DNA of 64,000 nt from Epiperipatus broadwayi (Eukaryota; Onychophora; Udeonychophora; Euonychophora; Peripatidae), in assembly GCA_028023455.1 (NCBI GenBank), contig JAQFVV010006428.1, positions 539,501-603,500 of the forward strand. The letters run 5' to 3'. This document shows positions 38,571 through 53,278 of the stretch, in pieces. Within the stretch, counting starts at the first letter, position 1. Each line of letters opens with the position of its first letter. Below the pieces are notes generated by a model that saw nothing but the letters and a program-made list of their open reading frames with translations, was not told the DNA's origin and made no database searches. The translations under genes were made by a program, and so were the position numbers.

Positions 38571-41500
38571 TACATTAACACCTCTGAATTCACATAAATA
38601 TACATTAAACAAGTCACTGATTATCATAGATTTGCATACTTTCAGATGTATATTGACCTAAAAGTTGGCTATGTCATTAGATTAGATAACTAGTTCTTAC
38701 TAAAAAGAATGACATTGGTATTTATATATTGTGATAATAACCACATACATTCATTTTTAAAAAAAACCAGCTTAAAAACTTTTTTTATATTAATTGCTAA
38801 GAGAGATGCAAAATGATGAACATAGTTTAAAGCAAATCTAAAAATGTGTATCAAAATTATGGTTAAATACAAAATTTATACAAAACATTCTTTAACAAAA
38901 TTACACTGAGGAACATTTTATTATTAAATGTTCTTTATTATGATGAAGAAATTGACTGCTATCTAATCACAAATTTAATGATTATTATCTGACTTAAAAC
39001 CACTGGTAAACAAACTTAATATACATATAACATTTAAATAGTATGTATGTGTTTTTTAAATGTTAAGTTATAATAAAATAATGTTTTTAGATGTTAAAAA
39101 TACATTTAGTATAAAGCCATACGAATAATAGAAAATATTATGGGAAATGAGAACCGTTAAGTTAAAGGTTAAATCTTATATTGATTGATGAAGTGCTAAT
39201 ATATTATTTACCATTAATATACAGATAAATAATTGCACATTTAGCTTTATAATAATTTTATTTTAAAATATTTTATATATGTAAAATGGAAGATTTTGCT
39301 GCATTAAAAGTTAGTAGAAAAATTCCCATCATTTGGAAATAATCTATCACTGAGTAACTGCTCCCAGGTTTCATTTAAAAACTAAATTGGGATGAAGAAA
39401 GTGTCCAAATCTATATTATTTTTCAATCAAGTGTTCCGCAGTATGAAAGAAATGTCAATCTGGTAAACTTTATAACTTTTAAGTATTCAATTCAACATTC
39501 CAGCTGCTTGACTTGAGACATATTCATCTAGAAAACATTGAACATTCATCTTTGAAGGTGGATCCAAGTCTTTATGGTCATCATAATCAAACATGACTTA
39601 ATAATAGCATAATATTTAATTGCTTACCTTATAATGGTGATATGAATTATAATTGGATAAATTCTAATTTTAGCTATAGGAATTTTATTAAACTATAGCC
39701 AAAAATGTTTGGGCCTTCAAATAGTTTTAGAATTATTAAGCTTATTACACTAAGTAAACCAGATTTTGCCTTTGTTTGTTTTTTTTTCAATTTACATGAA
39801 CGTTTAATTAAACTCACTTAAAATGTTCTGGTTTAATTGAATGGTAGTGTTTCTGCTAATTTTACAAAAGGTAATATTGGGGGAGATTGAATTAGAATAA
39901 CATCTCTCACTTCTTTTCATGTTAATTAACAGAAAACTTAATTGCCTTAGGAATCTGAAAAATAATTACCTTCAGAATGGAATTAGAAACTGTGTTAAAT
40001 AATATTGCACTAAAACACTGTACCATAAGTGGAGTAATGTTACTGAAAGGATCTTAACTCATCTCTCAAGTAAATTTTGGAAAATAATGATAATAAAATA
40101 CCTCATACATTATAGTATAAATTTTTGAAAAAAATAAAATAATGAATATATTCATAAATATGAAGGTTATTAATACAAACTATAGAAAAATGTGCATATC
40201 GAAAAAATGAATTAAATTATTTATAAACTATAATAGATAATGGTGGTTTAATGATTTATTTTATTTACTATGATTTTGTGTGACATTTTGATTGCATGTG
40301 TTAATTTTCAATATTTTCCTATAGATTATGTAATATGGTTTCAATATTTAAATTGATATAAGATGTTTGCATGTATTGTTGTATAATAATGTTAAATTCT
40401 TGTATTGATTATGAGCTGCTCTTGTTTTATAGATCTTATATTTTGTTTTTTTTTCTGTGCTTATATGGTATCACATTATAAATGTGTTTATTTAAAAGAA
40501 TAAGTAATGCTTAAAAACCTACTTGCAAAAATAAGGTAGGAATGTAAAAAGTAAAGAGGTAGATCATGGCTGTAAGTCAAATGTATTAAATGCTATATAA
40601 ATTAGCCATGTTGACATTATATTTACCTAGAAAGAAAGAAATGTCGTATCAAGATAAAATGAAAGCTAAGAAGATACCATTTTGATAGCATGCTTCTTTA
40701 GACAAGATATTTAAGATCTATAAAATGTAGATCAATCTTTTATTATTTTTAGATTTTATGATAACAAGGATATATTCAAATCCTAGTTATTGGCAACCTT
40801 CTTTAATAATTTTATATTTGTATGAGCAACACATAGACTTACACATCATTGTGTCTAACTATAATCTTTGCTTTTTATTTATAAACAAATTCATTTATTT
40901 AGATAATGTTATCAGAGATATTGATATATTTATTTTATATCTATTTATCCCTGTATTTACGTATTCATATTTATTTTAGTAATAAATTAATTAATTGTTG
41001 CTCTTAAAATAATGAGTTTGCATTTTATTTATCATCATCATCACTTTGATTCGTTTATTGTGATCACACACATATAATATCAATCATCTAATTTTCATTT
41101 TACTTTAAAGAAATAAATAAGGAAATATTGTTTATTTTCAACATTTCATGGGAGGTTATGCTTACTTTTTTCAAAGATTTATTTATATGCTAAAAAATAT
41201 GAACTGAATACCATTCCAAAATACCCATTTCTGTTCAGTCATATCCTAGGAAACTTTACTATATAAAATGTATAAGAGTCTTTAAGAAGTTTAATCCTTG
41301 TAAAGTAATAAAGACTAGAGTGTTATTTGTTTATTGTGACATTATGCTAGCCACACGCATAATATTTTAATGAATAGTTATATACTTATTAGCATATACA
41401 ATGTCTGAAATGCTGTAAAATACCCTGAGATTACTTAAAATATTAATGTTCAAATACAATAGTGCAGTAATGGACATTATCCTTTACTTATTATGTATTA

Positions 41501-41809
41501 TTTATTGTTTTAAAAGATTAAGCTAAGATATATGCCATCTCCTGGTCATGAATGATCAATTGCAAGTATTGCACATCTAGTTTTAGTTTACATTAAAAGC
41601 CTTTAATTCAATGTTACAAAATTTAGTGTCAAGAAAGGGTGCCTCATTATTATATCCCTACTACCTTTTAGCATATTGATTTATATACAGTAACTAAATA
41701 GCACTTCCTCATTGATTTATCATTATATATATATATTGCCTATCAAAATTAATTTCAATTTCAGTATATGATTAAATCACATATTTATTTTTAACCATAT
41801 AATTATTTA
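38571..41809. other. Intronic stretch without features
   Basis: AT-rich; short open frames only, none with a recognisable domain. Confidence 0.5.
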
Positions 41810-41860
41810 TTTTTTTATGTTTAACCCTATGTTTAAATCTTAGGGTTAAACATAAAAAAA
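41810..41860. repeat. Perfect 20-bp hairpin
   Basis: TTTTTTTATGTTTAACCCTA (41810-41829) is exactly inverted at 41841-41860, around an 11-base loop. It would form a stable cruciform or RNA hairpin with U/A-rich base. No associated gene is visible. Confidence 0.9.
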
Positions 41861-43819
41861 ATTTCTAGTTTTAAAAGTTATGCATTAATTTAGAAACTGT
41901 CGTAATGGTTGCTAAGACAACAAAATACTAGAGGGTGAAACATATTATTACAACATAAATTAATAAAATATTTTTAAATACATATAAACAATTGACTAGT
42001 AGTATTAAATAATAAAATGTATAACTTTATTACAATTTTTAATATTTCTTTGTTCTTTATTTTTTTTTATTGTAGTCATAACAAGTATTTCATGAACATT
42101 ACAAATAAACGTTTAATATTTAAATGTACATAATTTTATGTTTACATTATATGTGTAATGTTTAAGCTAGGAAAATATATAAATTATATATTTCTATGGC
42201 AATATTATGAAAATGTAGATTAAATTATTTTAGTTTGTATAAAGTTAAAGGGTGTCTTGCATATTTTCAAAGTATATTTTTTTTATTTATCTTTGAAATA
42301 TTATTTTATTTTTTTCATTGTTATAAAATAAGTTTGAGTTTTGGAATGCAGGATAAATGTAGTTTTAATATCTGAGAGAAGGAAGTTTAGGCATATTATT
42401 AGTTACAATGATTAAATATTACATCAATTGTAACAAAGTTATAAATAGAATTGAACAATTAAAAATCTCTCTCTAATATTCTCACTTTCATTGAAACAAA
42501 ACTGAACACCTCTATATTTTCTTTCTATTAAAATAAGTGTTTACTTTGGTTATTACAAAATAATGGAGTAGAAAAGGAACATATTTCTTTGGAAAATTGA
42601 TCTGGATTTCCTGAAGTACTTGTTAAAATAAGAATAAAAAGGAAAAAGACTTCTAGCATTCAAATTCGTTTTAATGCTCTCTGCTAAATAGATTATTCCT
42701 ATGTATGAACAAAAAGTTTACTTTATCAAATGTCAAAATTAGTAATTTGCTGCTAAATATGTGAATATTTTACATTTAAAAAGATCTTCTTATAATGATG
42801 ACGGATTATTTTAATATAGGATATAAATTAACACATTTATATATTTCCTACTTACACAAAACTGCTGTCATCTGTATGTTTACAATAATGCTATTTGTGA
42901 TGTCAAACATTTTATTATACAAAGGATAGTAAAAATCATAATTGGAGTTTACTGGAAATTTAATAATATTTTATTTGGGGAACTATCTAGAATATATTTT
43001 ACATTGACTAGATTAATAAATCTAATCAGATTATTTGAAGTTCATCGGATAAACATTTGAACTACTATGTTTATCTGGAGTGTACAGAGAACTTCATTCA
43101 GCTAATATATAAATGTGTATTTTATTTACTTATTTATATTGTATTTGACTAGTATCATTGTTTATCATATTATATATTGGTAAATTGTTTGTTTATATAA
43201 ACAAAAAGAAGAATGTTAAATCTTAATTAAATATGTTCTAAATTTTAATGTTTTAATTTTAACTTAAAATATGCTATCTTTATTTGTTAACCATATATTA
43301 TTTCAACACACCTGTTGTGAGCATTGAACAAAATTGAATGATATTATACCGAACAACATACTTATTATTTTAATTTATTGTAGAAAATTATCATATCATG
43401 TGAATTTAATATTTATTAATGACAATCTTTTATTTTTGCATGTGTTTAACAACCATTTTGTTTTACACGAATATTTTTATATTACATAATAAACATAAAA
43501 TAAACAAATTTTTGCTTTATAAATTCATATTTTCTTAATAATAGTTCATGATATTTAGTTGAAAAGTACATTGCAATATATTTTATTATTTATTCATATT
43601 CTTTATTATTAATAAATATTGATTCAGTTAAATAATTAAACTTAATTCAAGGATTATTTTAATTAGACTGGCACATCTCTTTGCGAATGTAATTTTAAAT
43701 ATTTAGTGGTCATACATTAATTTTAACCTTACAATTTTTACATCAAATAGTCAAATAACTATCAGCAAAACAACAATTGGATTGTTAAGTGTGTATATTA
43801 TTATATATTATTTTTTAAA
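41861..43819. other. Intronic stretch without features
   Basis: AT-rich; nothing recognised. Confidence 0.5.
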
Positions 43820-44012
43820 GTCATAGCATAATAATAAATGTAGCATTAAAATTTTTGGTACACAGTTTCTGGAGGAAATGTAATGTGGTTAAATATATGC
43901 AAAAACATATACAATATAAATTTAAAATCTATGAAATTCGCAATTTTTGCTACCACTTTAGCTCTTATATAAATTTGTTATAACCAAGGCAACTTATAGA
44001 GTGGAGAAGGAT
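43820..44012. repeat. Left direct repeat (pseudo-LTR) of the decayed Penelope-like element
   Basis: It aligns with 46264-46455. Shared blocks include GTCATA at the start, GTGGTTAAATATATG, the ATTTTTGCT/ATATTTGCT segment and TAGAG(T/G)GGAGAAG at the end. Confidence 0.7.
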
Positions 44013-46263
44013 TGCAGGATTTATTATAGAAAATATCAATGGATGATTAGCATGTTTGTATGGTTAATTATTATTTTAAATAGGCCATTTTTAGATGACA
44101 GAATGCAGAAGACGTTCTTGTTAATTGCATTCTTATCTTTCATGATAAGCTATGCTTTTTGTGTTTATGCTGGCAATTGTTGTGCTCTACGGTATGATGG
44201 TGGCAGATGTAGGCTTGAAAGTGTGGCAGAAGTGGACTGGTGTTCATACAAAACTGATTTGGTATCTGTTTGAGTTAGAGAATGATTGTATATGTAGTGG
44301 TGTTCTGCTAATCAGACAGACAACTTGGCCTTCAATTTATCATAATATATGGCACATGGAAGTTGATGTGAAGGCATATGCCTTTTTAAATGGTTTGTGA
44401 TTTCTGGTTTGGGGGAAATGTTTTTTGTATTATTAGTCTATTCAGAGAGGAAAAACACACATAACAATTTGTTGTGTTGCAGATCAAATTTTAGTAAGAT
44501 TAGGAGCAATTCTACAAATGTATGGTAATGGAAACCAGGATGTTATCCATTGCTGGATGTGGTTGTCTAAGCTTAAAATAAATTTTTTTGAGGGTTTGAA
44601 TTAAGATTTTATTTTTGTAATGATTGTTGCACAAGTCATAGAAATAAGATTTGATGTTATTTTTTATCTGACTCAAACTTACACAAATGGTGATTGCATT
44701 AAGAAGCTTTTAGGCTAGTGAAGTGTGAGATTTTGGAATGCATGCCCCAATAGATATTGATAGTCTTAATGAAGGTATTATAATTAAGATGGGTAGTTTT
44801 TTGTTGAATGTAGATGTCAATAAACTTGATGTCTTGGTGATTATTCTCATTTTCCAGTCCATATTATGGATAATATCTGAGAGGGTGGTAATCTGTGCAT
44901 TAAAAGCAAAAATATTACATCATCAAAATAGCACATATATGGAATGGAGATGTCAGAATCAAGGTATTAAAATAATACATCTCATTTATATTTTTTGTCA
45001 ACAAGACTTGGAAATAATCCCACTAATAGGGAGGCCCATAGGCCAGTTCTCATCTATTTGGTAAAATTCATTATTAAACAATGAAGAATACATTTTGTTA
45101 TATGCACATTATAATTGAACTTTCTGAGATGTTAATGATTTGAGTTCATAGACTGCATAAAATAGAGCAATACTGTTGTCTAACAATGCTGAGTAATGCT
45201 GTTGATTGGGGTTATATATTTGATTTGAGATATGCATTCTAATAAATAATTAACAGTGATTTGGCAATGCTGAATTGATTGCTAAGCCATTGATCAATCA
45301 TCTTGGATACCATGTAGTAGTAGGCACTTCCAAATTTGACCATTAAGTGAAGGGAGTGTTCTACTTTACATAGTTATATTTTCACAAGTAGTCATGGTGG
45401 AGTTGCAGTGGAGGGGTATATGTTTAAATAATGGCAATTAGAAAATACCTTGTTGCAAACTTGCAAGGAATGGTGTAAATAAACTTATTCTTGGACCTTT
45501 TAAGGTCATATGAATCGATTAACTTGAATTTTCTTTTGTTGGTCTGTGTGCAAATTTCTATAGCAAAATCTGTTGTGGGTGGATAATAAAAAATATTGGT
45601 TTTCTTTGACTTCTTAAAAATATATTATGTTATTATGTTTTAGATATTTTTTAAAGAAGTTAACACATTTAATCTACATCTTATCATGTCTGTTAAAAAA
45701 GTACAATGGGATGTTTTATATTATTTGTACAATAATAGCCTTCTTTTCTGGTTGTTGCTATAGATTCCTTCAATATCTGCAGGGAGTGCTTATCTTGGAT
45801 AATTCCAGGTAATTCTGACAAAATTGTAGGTCAGTCTTAATATTATATGGTGGCCCATGCATTGTAATACTGACAAAGATGTAAGTATTTGAAAGTGCTA
45901 TGCATAGTCTTTGTTGAATGGAGAGGGAATGTGTATTTTCTTAACAAATTTATCCAGTAAATTAAGCATAAGAATCCAGCATTTATTAGTACTCTTCTGG
46001 GGGATATTTTGAATGCTCATATTTTATGCATAAGTTTGCACTTGATGTTTACATTTTCTACTGACCTTGATAATATATTTTAAAAAGAAAGAATTTCAAT
46101 TGAAGCGTAAATTTTTCACAATTATAAATTGATTTGGACACATGGATTTAGCAACAGTTTGAAAAATCTATAAAACAAGCAGTATTCTAAGAATTGTATT
46201 TTCAAATGTAACATAATATATATGTTGTTATACAGAGCTTGTCAACTGTTCTGGTCTTGAGAT

Positions 46264-46455
46264 AGTCATAACAATAAATGTAATGTTGAAAATTTTAGCA
46301 TGCAGTATTTTAAAAAAATGTATTGTGGTTAAATATATGACAAAATGTACACAAGTTAAGCTTAAAATGTGTGAAGTTACCAATATTTGCTGAGTGCACT
46401 TTCCACTAAGTTATATTAATCATAATCTTGACAATTGATAGAGGGGAGAAGAGAA
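46264..46455. repeat. Right direct repeat (pseudo-LTR) of the decayed Penelope-like element
   Basis: It is the partner of 43820-44012 in the same orientation; see that entry for shared blocks. Confidence 0.7.
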
Positions 46456-47107
46456 AAAGTTTGAATTACTCTTTACCTTTTTCAAATTTGCTCTACAACT
46501 GACCAAATTGCTTTATGTACCCTCCCCTCTGAACCAAATTATGAATAAGCTCAAGGACATTTCTACCCAAAATAGAAATCAAAAATTGTATAAAAAGATC
46601 ACATACCCTCACACAAACTACACAGCCATATATTATGGTAAATCAAAGGCCAACTCTTCTACCCAATTAGCATAAATATACAAGTGCTCTAAAAATCCAA
46701 TGGATACCAAATCAATTTTTAAAAACACAGATACACATTCAGCAACTCTTTTGAGGCTTTATCTGTCATCAATGATGCCAACAGTAATCAGGAAAAGGAT
46801 TGGCACACTGAAATATATAATAATGCAATTATCATGAAAGGTTACTGTATTTTATGTTCTAATAATGGTCAATGTATACTAATCATAAGCCATTCAATTA
46901 TGCTAATAACCCATTCACCTTTTTTAATAAACTCAGAAAATTTGTCACTATGTCAATAGCAATGACCATGATTAATATAACTTAGTTGCTAACTCCACAG
47001 ATTTTAAGCTTTTTAAATATACATTTTTACATATGTTTACCTATGTGATATTTTTTTGACATAATGCATACCAAAATATTCAATGTTTCATTTACTTAAA
47101 ATAAAGT
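46456..47107. other. Intronic stretch without features
   Basis: No gene or repeat was recognised. Confidence 0.5.
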
Positions 47108-50100
47108 CTACATATAATTGAAATTATTATTAATTTAATTAAATTATGTTAATATTAATGCATTTCGAATTACTATAAAATCAGTTATAATTAACACTAA
47201 CTTATTTAAAATTAATTTTCACTTGTTTTAAATTATTGTTAATTTAATTATAATTAAATTTAATGTAAATTGAATTAATGAAGTTAAAGTTCTCATTAGT
47301 TTCATGAAAAATTATGTTACATTAATCAAAGTGAATGTTTTCCATTAAAATTAGTATTAATATAAATAAAATTAATGATAATATAACATAAATTAATTAA
47401 ACTAAAGTTAAGTTATGTATAATTAACATTAATGTAATTAAAATCAATGTTTATGTAATTGACTATAATGGTAATTATATAAAAAGTAAAGATAATTGAA
47501 TTGAAATCTTCATTTACAATTAATGTTATTGTAATTAATATTAATTAATTAAAATTAATTGAAATGTATATCAATTTACTTGAAATTAAGTAAAATTAAT
47601 ATCTTTAAGTAATATTTAATTAAAATAAATAAAAATTAATGTTAATTTATGTAAAATCTGTTACTTTAATTAAATAAATTCATTACTGTCAATTCAGTTC
47701 AAATTAATGTCAATTTAAATAAATCCATGTCAATTTGAAGTCAATTTAAATGAATGTGAAGTCAATTAAATAAATGCAAATAAAGTAAAAGTAACATTAA
47801 TTATTTAACTTTTAATTTAATTAAAACAAATGTTATTTCAATGAAATTTGTTAATATGAGTGAATATATATTAAAGTTTATTTAATTAAAAATAATGACA
47901 ATTTAATGAAAAATGTTAAGATAATTTAAATTGATTTAAATTCCATTAAAATTCATGTTAACTTAATTTAAATTATGTTAATATAATTAAAATGAATGTT
48001 ACTTTAATTCCAATAACTTTAAGTATAAAATTAATTAAAGGTAATGTCAATATAATTAATATTAATGTTACTTTAATTCAAAAATGTTAATTTAATTAAA
48101 ATTTATTTAACTTAATGTTAACACAAGTGAAATTAATTAAAGGTTCATTTCATTCAAATTTTTAATTTAATTTAAATTCATAATTGAAATTGAAATTAAT
48201 TTAAGTAAAATTTAAGTTAATGTAATTGAGATTTATGTTAATTTAATGGAGATTAAGAAAATGTTAATGTTAAGTTAATTAAAATTAAGTTGAATTTAAT
48301 TAAAATGAACTTAAATTAATGTTCATATAATTGAATATTTCAGTAAAAAATAATGTTAATTTAATTGTAATTAATGTTAGTTTAGACATTTAAGTTAACT
48401 GAGTTAAAATTATTGATAGTTTAATTAAAATTAATACATATTTAATATATTGTTCATATCTTTAAATTAATTATTAATAATTTTAATTTAATTAAAATTA
48501 ATGTAAATTATTTAAAATATGTTAAATAATTAAAATTAAAATTAATTTAATAATAATTAATTTAAATTTGCATTAATTCCATTGAATTAATTCAATTAAA
48601 GTTAATGTTAATATAATTAATTTAATGTTAATTTAATTAATACAAATGCTAATTTAATGAAAATTAAGTAAAATTTATAATAATTTAATTGAAAATAATG
48701 TTAAATCATTTAATATTAATGTCAATTTAATTGTCATTTAAATTATTAATTTTAATATGAAAAATATTAAAAACTAGTGTTAATTTAATTAAAATAACTC
48801 AATTAAGGAAATAATTCATTACTGCAAATTTTATTCCTATTAATATCAATTTAATTAAAATCTGTGATAGTTTAACATCAATTCCAACATATGCAAATTT
48901 AATTCTAGTTAATATTCATTTAATTAAAAGACACATTAATTTACTAAAAATTAATGTTAATTTATTTAAAACAAATGTGAACATACAATAAATCTTATTA
49001 ATTTACTTAAAACTTTTGTGAAATTTTAATAAAATTGTTAATGTAATTGAATTTAAGTTAATCTTTAATTTTCATTAAATTAACAATAATTTTAAAGTAA
49101 ATAACAACAATTTTAATTAATTCTAACTAAATATTCATTTATTGCAATTAAAAGTTATCAGTTTTAAGTAAATTAATGTTAATTTTAAATGACAATAATT
49201 TGAAATAATGTTATATCATTTAAAATTAACATTAATTTACTTTAAATTGATAATATTTAATTATAATAAAAGAAAATTTAGTTAAAATTAATAAAAATTA
49301 TTGTTATTTAATTCAAAATTATTGTTAATTTAATGAAAATTACTTACAATTAATGACAATGTAATTAATATTGATGTTAATTTTAATTAGAATTAACATT
49401 AATATAATTATATATGTTAATGGGTTATGGTTAGAGTTTAATTTAGTTGAATTTACTTAATTGAAATTTATGTTACTTATAATTAAATAAAAACTAATAT
49501 TAATTTTATTAATAGTAATGTTAATTTAATTGATATTTGCAATAATTAAATTGAAGTAAGTGTGAATTTGTTTATGAGTAATGAAAATGATTATCAATTT
49601 TATTAGAATACATGGTAATTTAATGAAATTTATTCAAATTAACAGAAATTCAATTTAAATAATTGTCAATTTATTTCATACTCACAGTAATTTAAATAAA
49701 GTAAATGGTCATTATAAACTAATATTAATTTGATATAAATTATTGTTATGTTTGTTCAAATTTATTTCAATTTGCTAAAAACTAATGTATTTTTATTAAA
49801 ATTAACTACAATGTAGTTAATATTAGTTTCAGTACAACTGTATTAACTTATTTAAAATTAATGCTAATTTAATTAAAATTAATGTTAATGTAATACAAAT
49901 TAAAGTTATTTCAAATCATGATTTAATTGAAATAAGAGCAATTAAAATTAATATTAATGTAATTAAAATTAATATTAATATAATTACAATTAATTGAAAA
50001 TAGTGTTAACTTAATTGAAATTAATTAAAGTAAAATTAGATCAATTCAAATTTGTTTATTTAATTATAATTAATGCTTATTTATATTCAAATTAATGACA

Positions 50101-50145
50101 ATTTAATAAATATTAATTGCCATTGATATTATTTGAATTACAATT
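47108..50145. repeat. Degenerate AT minisatellite, block 1
   Basis: About 3 kb built almost only of A and T plus the G/C of AATGTTAA-type words. The recurring phrase is AATGTTAATTTAATTAAA, followed by ATT or by AATTRAAATT-like extensions. Units are strongly diverged here. The same motif continues in two further blocks to the right, separated by unrelated sequence. Confidence 0.85.
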
Positions 50146-50407
50146 TTAAATCAAAATCAACTCAAAATACTTTTTCTTGAAATGATGATGTATAAAGTCT
50201 TTGTTTTGATTATATTTTCATTTTTTTAATATTTACAGAAACAAAACATGAACATTTAAAATTTATTTCCATAGCGAACATGAATATCTATCAAATGAAG
50301 TGAAATTTATTTTCTGACAATAATCATTTTATCATATATTTTATGTTGATATGTGAGACAAAAAATTTCAAAAATAGCTAAGTTTGCCACCAATTATATT
50401 TTTTACT

Positions 50408-50725
50408 GGAATTAATTGAAATATACTGTTTATTTAATTAATGTTAATTTATTTTAAATTACTTTTAATTTCATTACAATTAATTAAATATTTATGTCAA
50501 TTAAATTGATATTAATTGAAATAAAAGTTAATTTGCTTTAAATTCATTTAATTTAATTTAAATTATTTGAAGTTTGTGTTAATTTAATTAATGTTAATTC
50601 AAATTAATGTTAATTTTTTGAAATTATTGTTGATTCAATTAAAATTATTTGACATTTTTGTCAATTCAATTAATATTAATTGAAATCAAATGTTAAATTG
50701 ATATGTTTTCTAATTTAATTACAAT
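50408..50725. repeat. Degenerate AT minisatellite, block 2
   Basis: The same AATGTTAATTT / AATTAATTGAAAT words as in blocks 1 and 3. The 260 bases before it (50146-50407) are unrelated and hold nothing else recognisable. Confidence 0.8.
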
Positions 50726-51324
50726 TAATTTAAATATGGGTAGTGTGCAATTAGCTTATGTCTGCTGCATGATGGCATTTTTGATATGGAAAAACACAGA
50801 ACTATAACGTTATTGAGTTGCCAGCATAAAAATTAATATTTAATAATTTTATATATTAATGTATGGTAGCACATCTACAAAATCAACAAGTTTGTTGAAT
50901 TTTTATTTAGTTGATGATATGAAATATATGTATATAAATGAAAAGAGGTTGGATGATAGAAATTAAAATAAGTTCTCATTTATAAATAAATTAGACAAGT
51001 TATATTTATTATATGTATACTTAGTCAAACCATATATATTTTAATTATGCAGTAGAATGCCAATAGTTATATTCATGTCTGCTAATTTAATCAATGGAAT
51101 ATATAAATGTACTGTGTGATCTTTTTTATAGATCTATATATTCAATAAGAGTTAGATATATGTGCATAAATAGTTCAATAGTGAGAGCTAAAAATAAATG
51201 CTGGTATAATACACACATCTAAATTAATTCAATGTTTTTAATGAAAAATGATTTTTATTCATTGCTTAGTAACATGTGATGGTATACCTATATCTTAATG
51301 TTAATGAAGTTGTTTAACTATATT

Positions 51325-52293
51325 GGTAATTAATATTAATTTGATCTGAATTAATGTTAATTCAATTAAAATAAGTTGATATCAATGTTAATTTAATTAA
51401 AATAAATTGAAATTAATGTTAATTAAATTGAAAGTAATGTAAATTAGTTTAATGATTTTCTTTAAATTTAATGTTATTCTCATTAGATTTAATGTTTAAT
51501 TAATGTTAATTTAACTAATATTAATTTGAATTAATGTTGATTTAATAAATGTGAATTTGAATTAATGTTAATTAAATTAAAATTAATTCAAATGAATGTC
51601 AATTTAATTTTATTTAAATTAATGTTAATTAAATTAAAATTAATTCAAATAAATGTTAATTGAATCCAAATTAATGTTACATTAATTAATATTAATTAAA
51701 GTAATGCTAATTTAGTTTTAATTAATGATTATTTAATTAAACTAATTGAAGTTAATGTTAATTTAACTAATATTCATTCAAATGAATGTTATTTTAAATA
51801 AATTAATTGAAATATTATTACTTAAATTAAAATTAATTAAAATTGATGTTAATTTACTTAAAACTACTTGAAGTTCATATTAATTTAAACAAAATTAATT
51901 AAAATTAAGGTTAATTTTAAAAAAATTAATATTCATTTAATTAAAACTTATTTACATTAAAGGGAATCTAATTAAATTAATTAAAATTAATGTTAATTTA
52001 GTTATACTTAATGAAAACTCATGGTAATTAATTGACATTGACATTATTTTACTTAGTGTTAATTTAATTGAAATTAACTTTAATTCAATTAATATTAATT
52101 GAAATAAATGGTAATTTAAATAAAATTAATTTAAATAAAATTAAAGTTAATTTTATTTACAATAATTCAAATTAATGTTAAGTTAACTAAATTAATCAAT
52201 ATTAATGTTAATTAAATAATAATTATAAAAATTAATATTAATTTGATTTGAATTAATGTTAATTCAATTAAAATAAATAGAAATGAATGTTAA
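51325..52293. repeat. AT minisatellite, block 3, with the clearest 21- and 31-bp units
   Basis: Splitting before each AATG gives units that cluster at 21 and 30-31 bases; the longer ones carry an extra AATTNAAATT-like decamer. The stretch before it (50726-51324) is unrelated noncoding sequence. Confidence 0.85.
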
Positions 52294-53278
52294 TTCAGGA
52301 TAAGGTAGTTGTGACCTAATGTGGACACAAAGTGATGCTGCAGTACCATCAACAATCACCATGAAGTATTACAAGTCATAAATTTCTATCCAAAAAATGC
52401 TGAAATCAAAAATTAGAAATGCCTGAGGCAAAAATAAATCTAACAAATCTTTATAGAATACAAATAAAAAAACAAATGCTATAAAAATTTTAATTGCAAA
52501 AACAGAAATCGATGAAAATACATCAAATACAAACACTAACCCCAGTGAAGAATTCCTATTCAAAAATCACTGAAATGGTGTAATTAAAAATGCCTAATTC
52601 AAAATAAATTGAACAAATCCTTCTAAATTACAAATTAAAAATAAAAAACAAGAAAATGCTATGAAATTCGAATTACAAAAACAGAATTTAATGAACCTTC
52701 ATGAATGGTGGATGAGAGTTCATTAACTAAAGGCAGGAATTGCAACAGCAGAATTTCATCAATATTTAGCTGTCAACATTTGCAAATATGCATCTACCAT
52801 CAGATTCTAAAGCAGTGATTATATAAACAAAAAACATTACACAAGAAATTCTATTAATCAAATTAATTATTCAAATTTACCTCCTCCTGCCACATGAAGA
52901 ATTAAAATAAAAATGGTGGTAAGCAAGTAACTTTTCAAAAATGTATTAAATTTCATCAATATTTAAAAAATAAAAGACTATTTACAAATATGCCTATGTG
53001 TTATCTAACTAACAGATATAATAATAATTCATATCATTTAAATACAGACTAATACATATTAAGTAATTTAGGTACCACATTTTATATCAGGAGAGCTACT
53101 ATTTGTTTTTCCAAAAAAATTATTTCATTAATTATCTCTCCTTTGAAATTATGCCATATCACTTAAATATTCTTAAACTAGATTTATAGAGATCTGCAAA
53201 GAAAATATTACCCAATTTTTTTTTCAAGGCTGACTTTTCCAGTATTTCTAGCAGGTTTGCAGCATAAAAATCCATGGT
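52294..53278. other. Intronic stretch without features
   Basis: A weak duplication of AAATGCTATRAAATT-type sequence occurs at about 52475 and 52655. No gene was found. Confidence 0.4.

Larger units (their letters stand above)
43820..46455 (-). mobile_element. Decayed Penelope-like element with flanking direct repeats
   Basis: Between the repeats, the minus strand keeps pieces in the same order as the intact element at 27.1-28.6 kb. These are the RT start region near 45290 (matching the AKLVNQLI segment), motif B at 45019-45046 (GGGAGGCCCATRGGCCA on the + strand in both), motif C as YFDD near 44924-44935, and an endonuclease-region match near 44190-44240. No frame is open over any length. It is bounded by direct repeats at 43820-44012 and 46264-46455 that align over about 190 bases with many differences, resembling the pseudo-LTRs typical of Penelope-like elements. 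It is much older than the intact copy and antisense to the host gene. Confidence 0.72.

Noticed and set aside
44001-45064. Several + strand open frames of 80-108 codons
   Set aside because: They lie antisense across the decayed Penelope-like element and have no domain of their own.
47108-52293. CRISPR-like spaced repeats
   Set aside because: The units are degenerate, almost pure A/T and contiguous, without unique spacers; the genome is eukaryotic.
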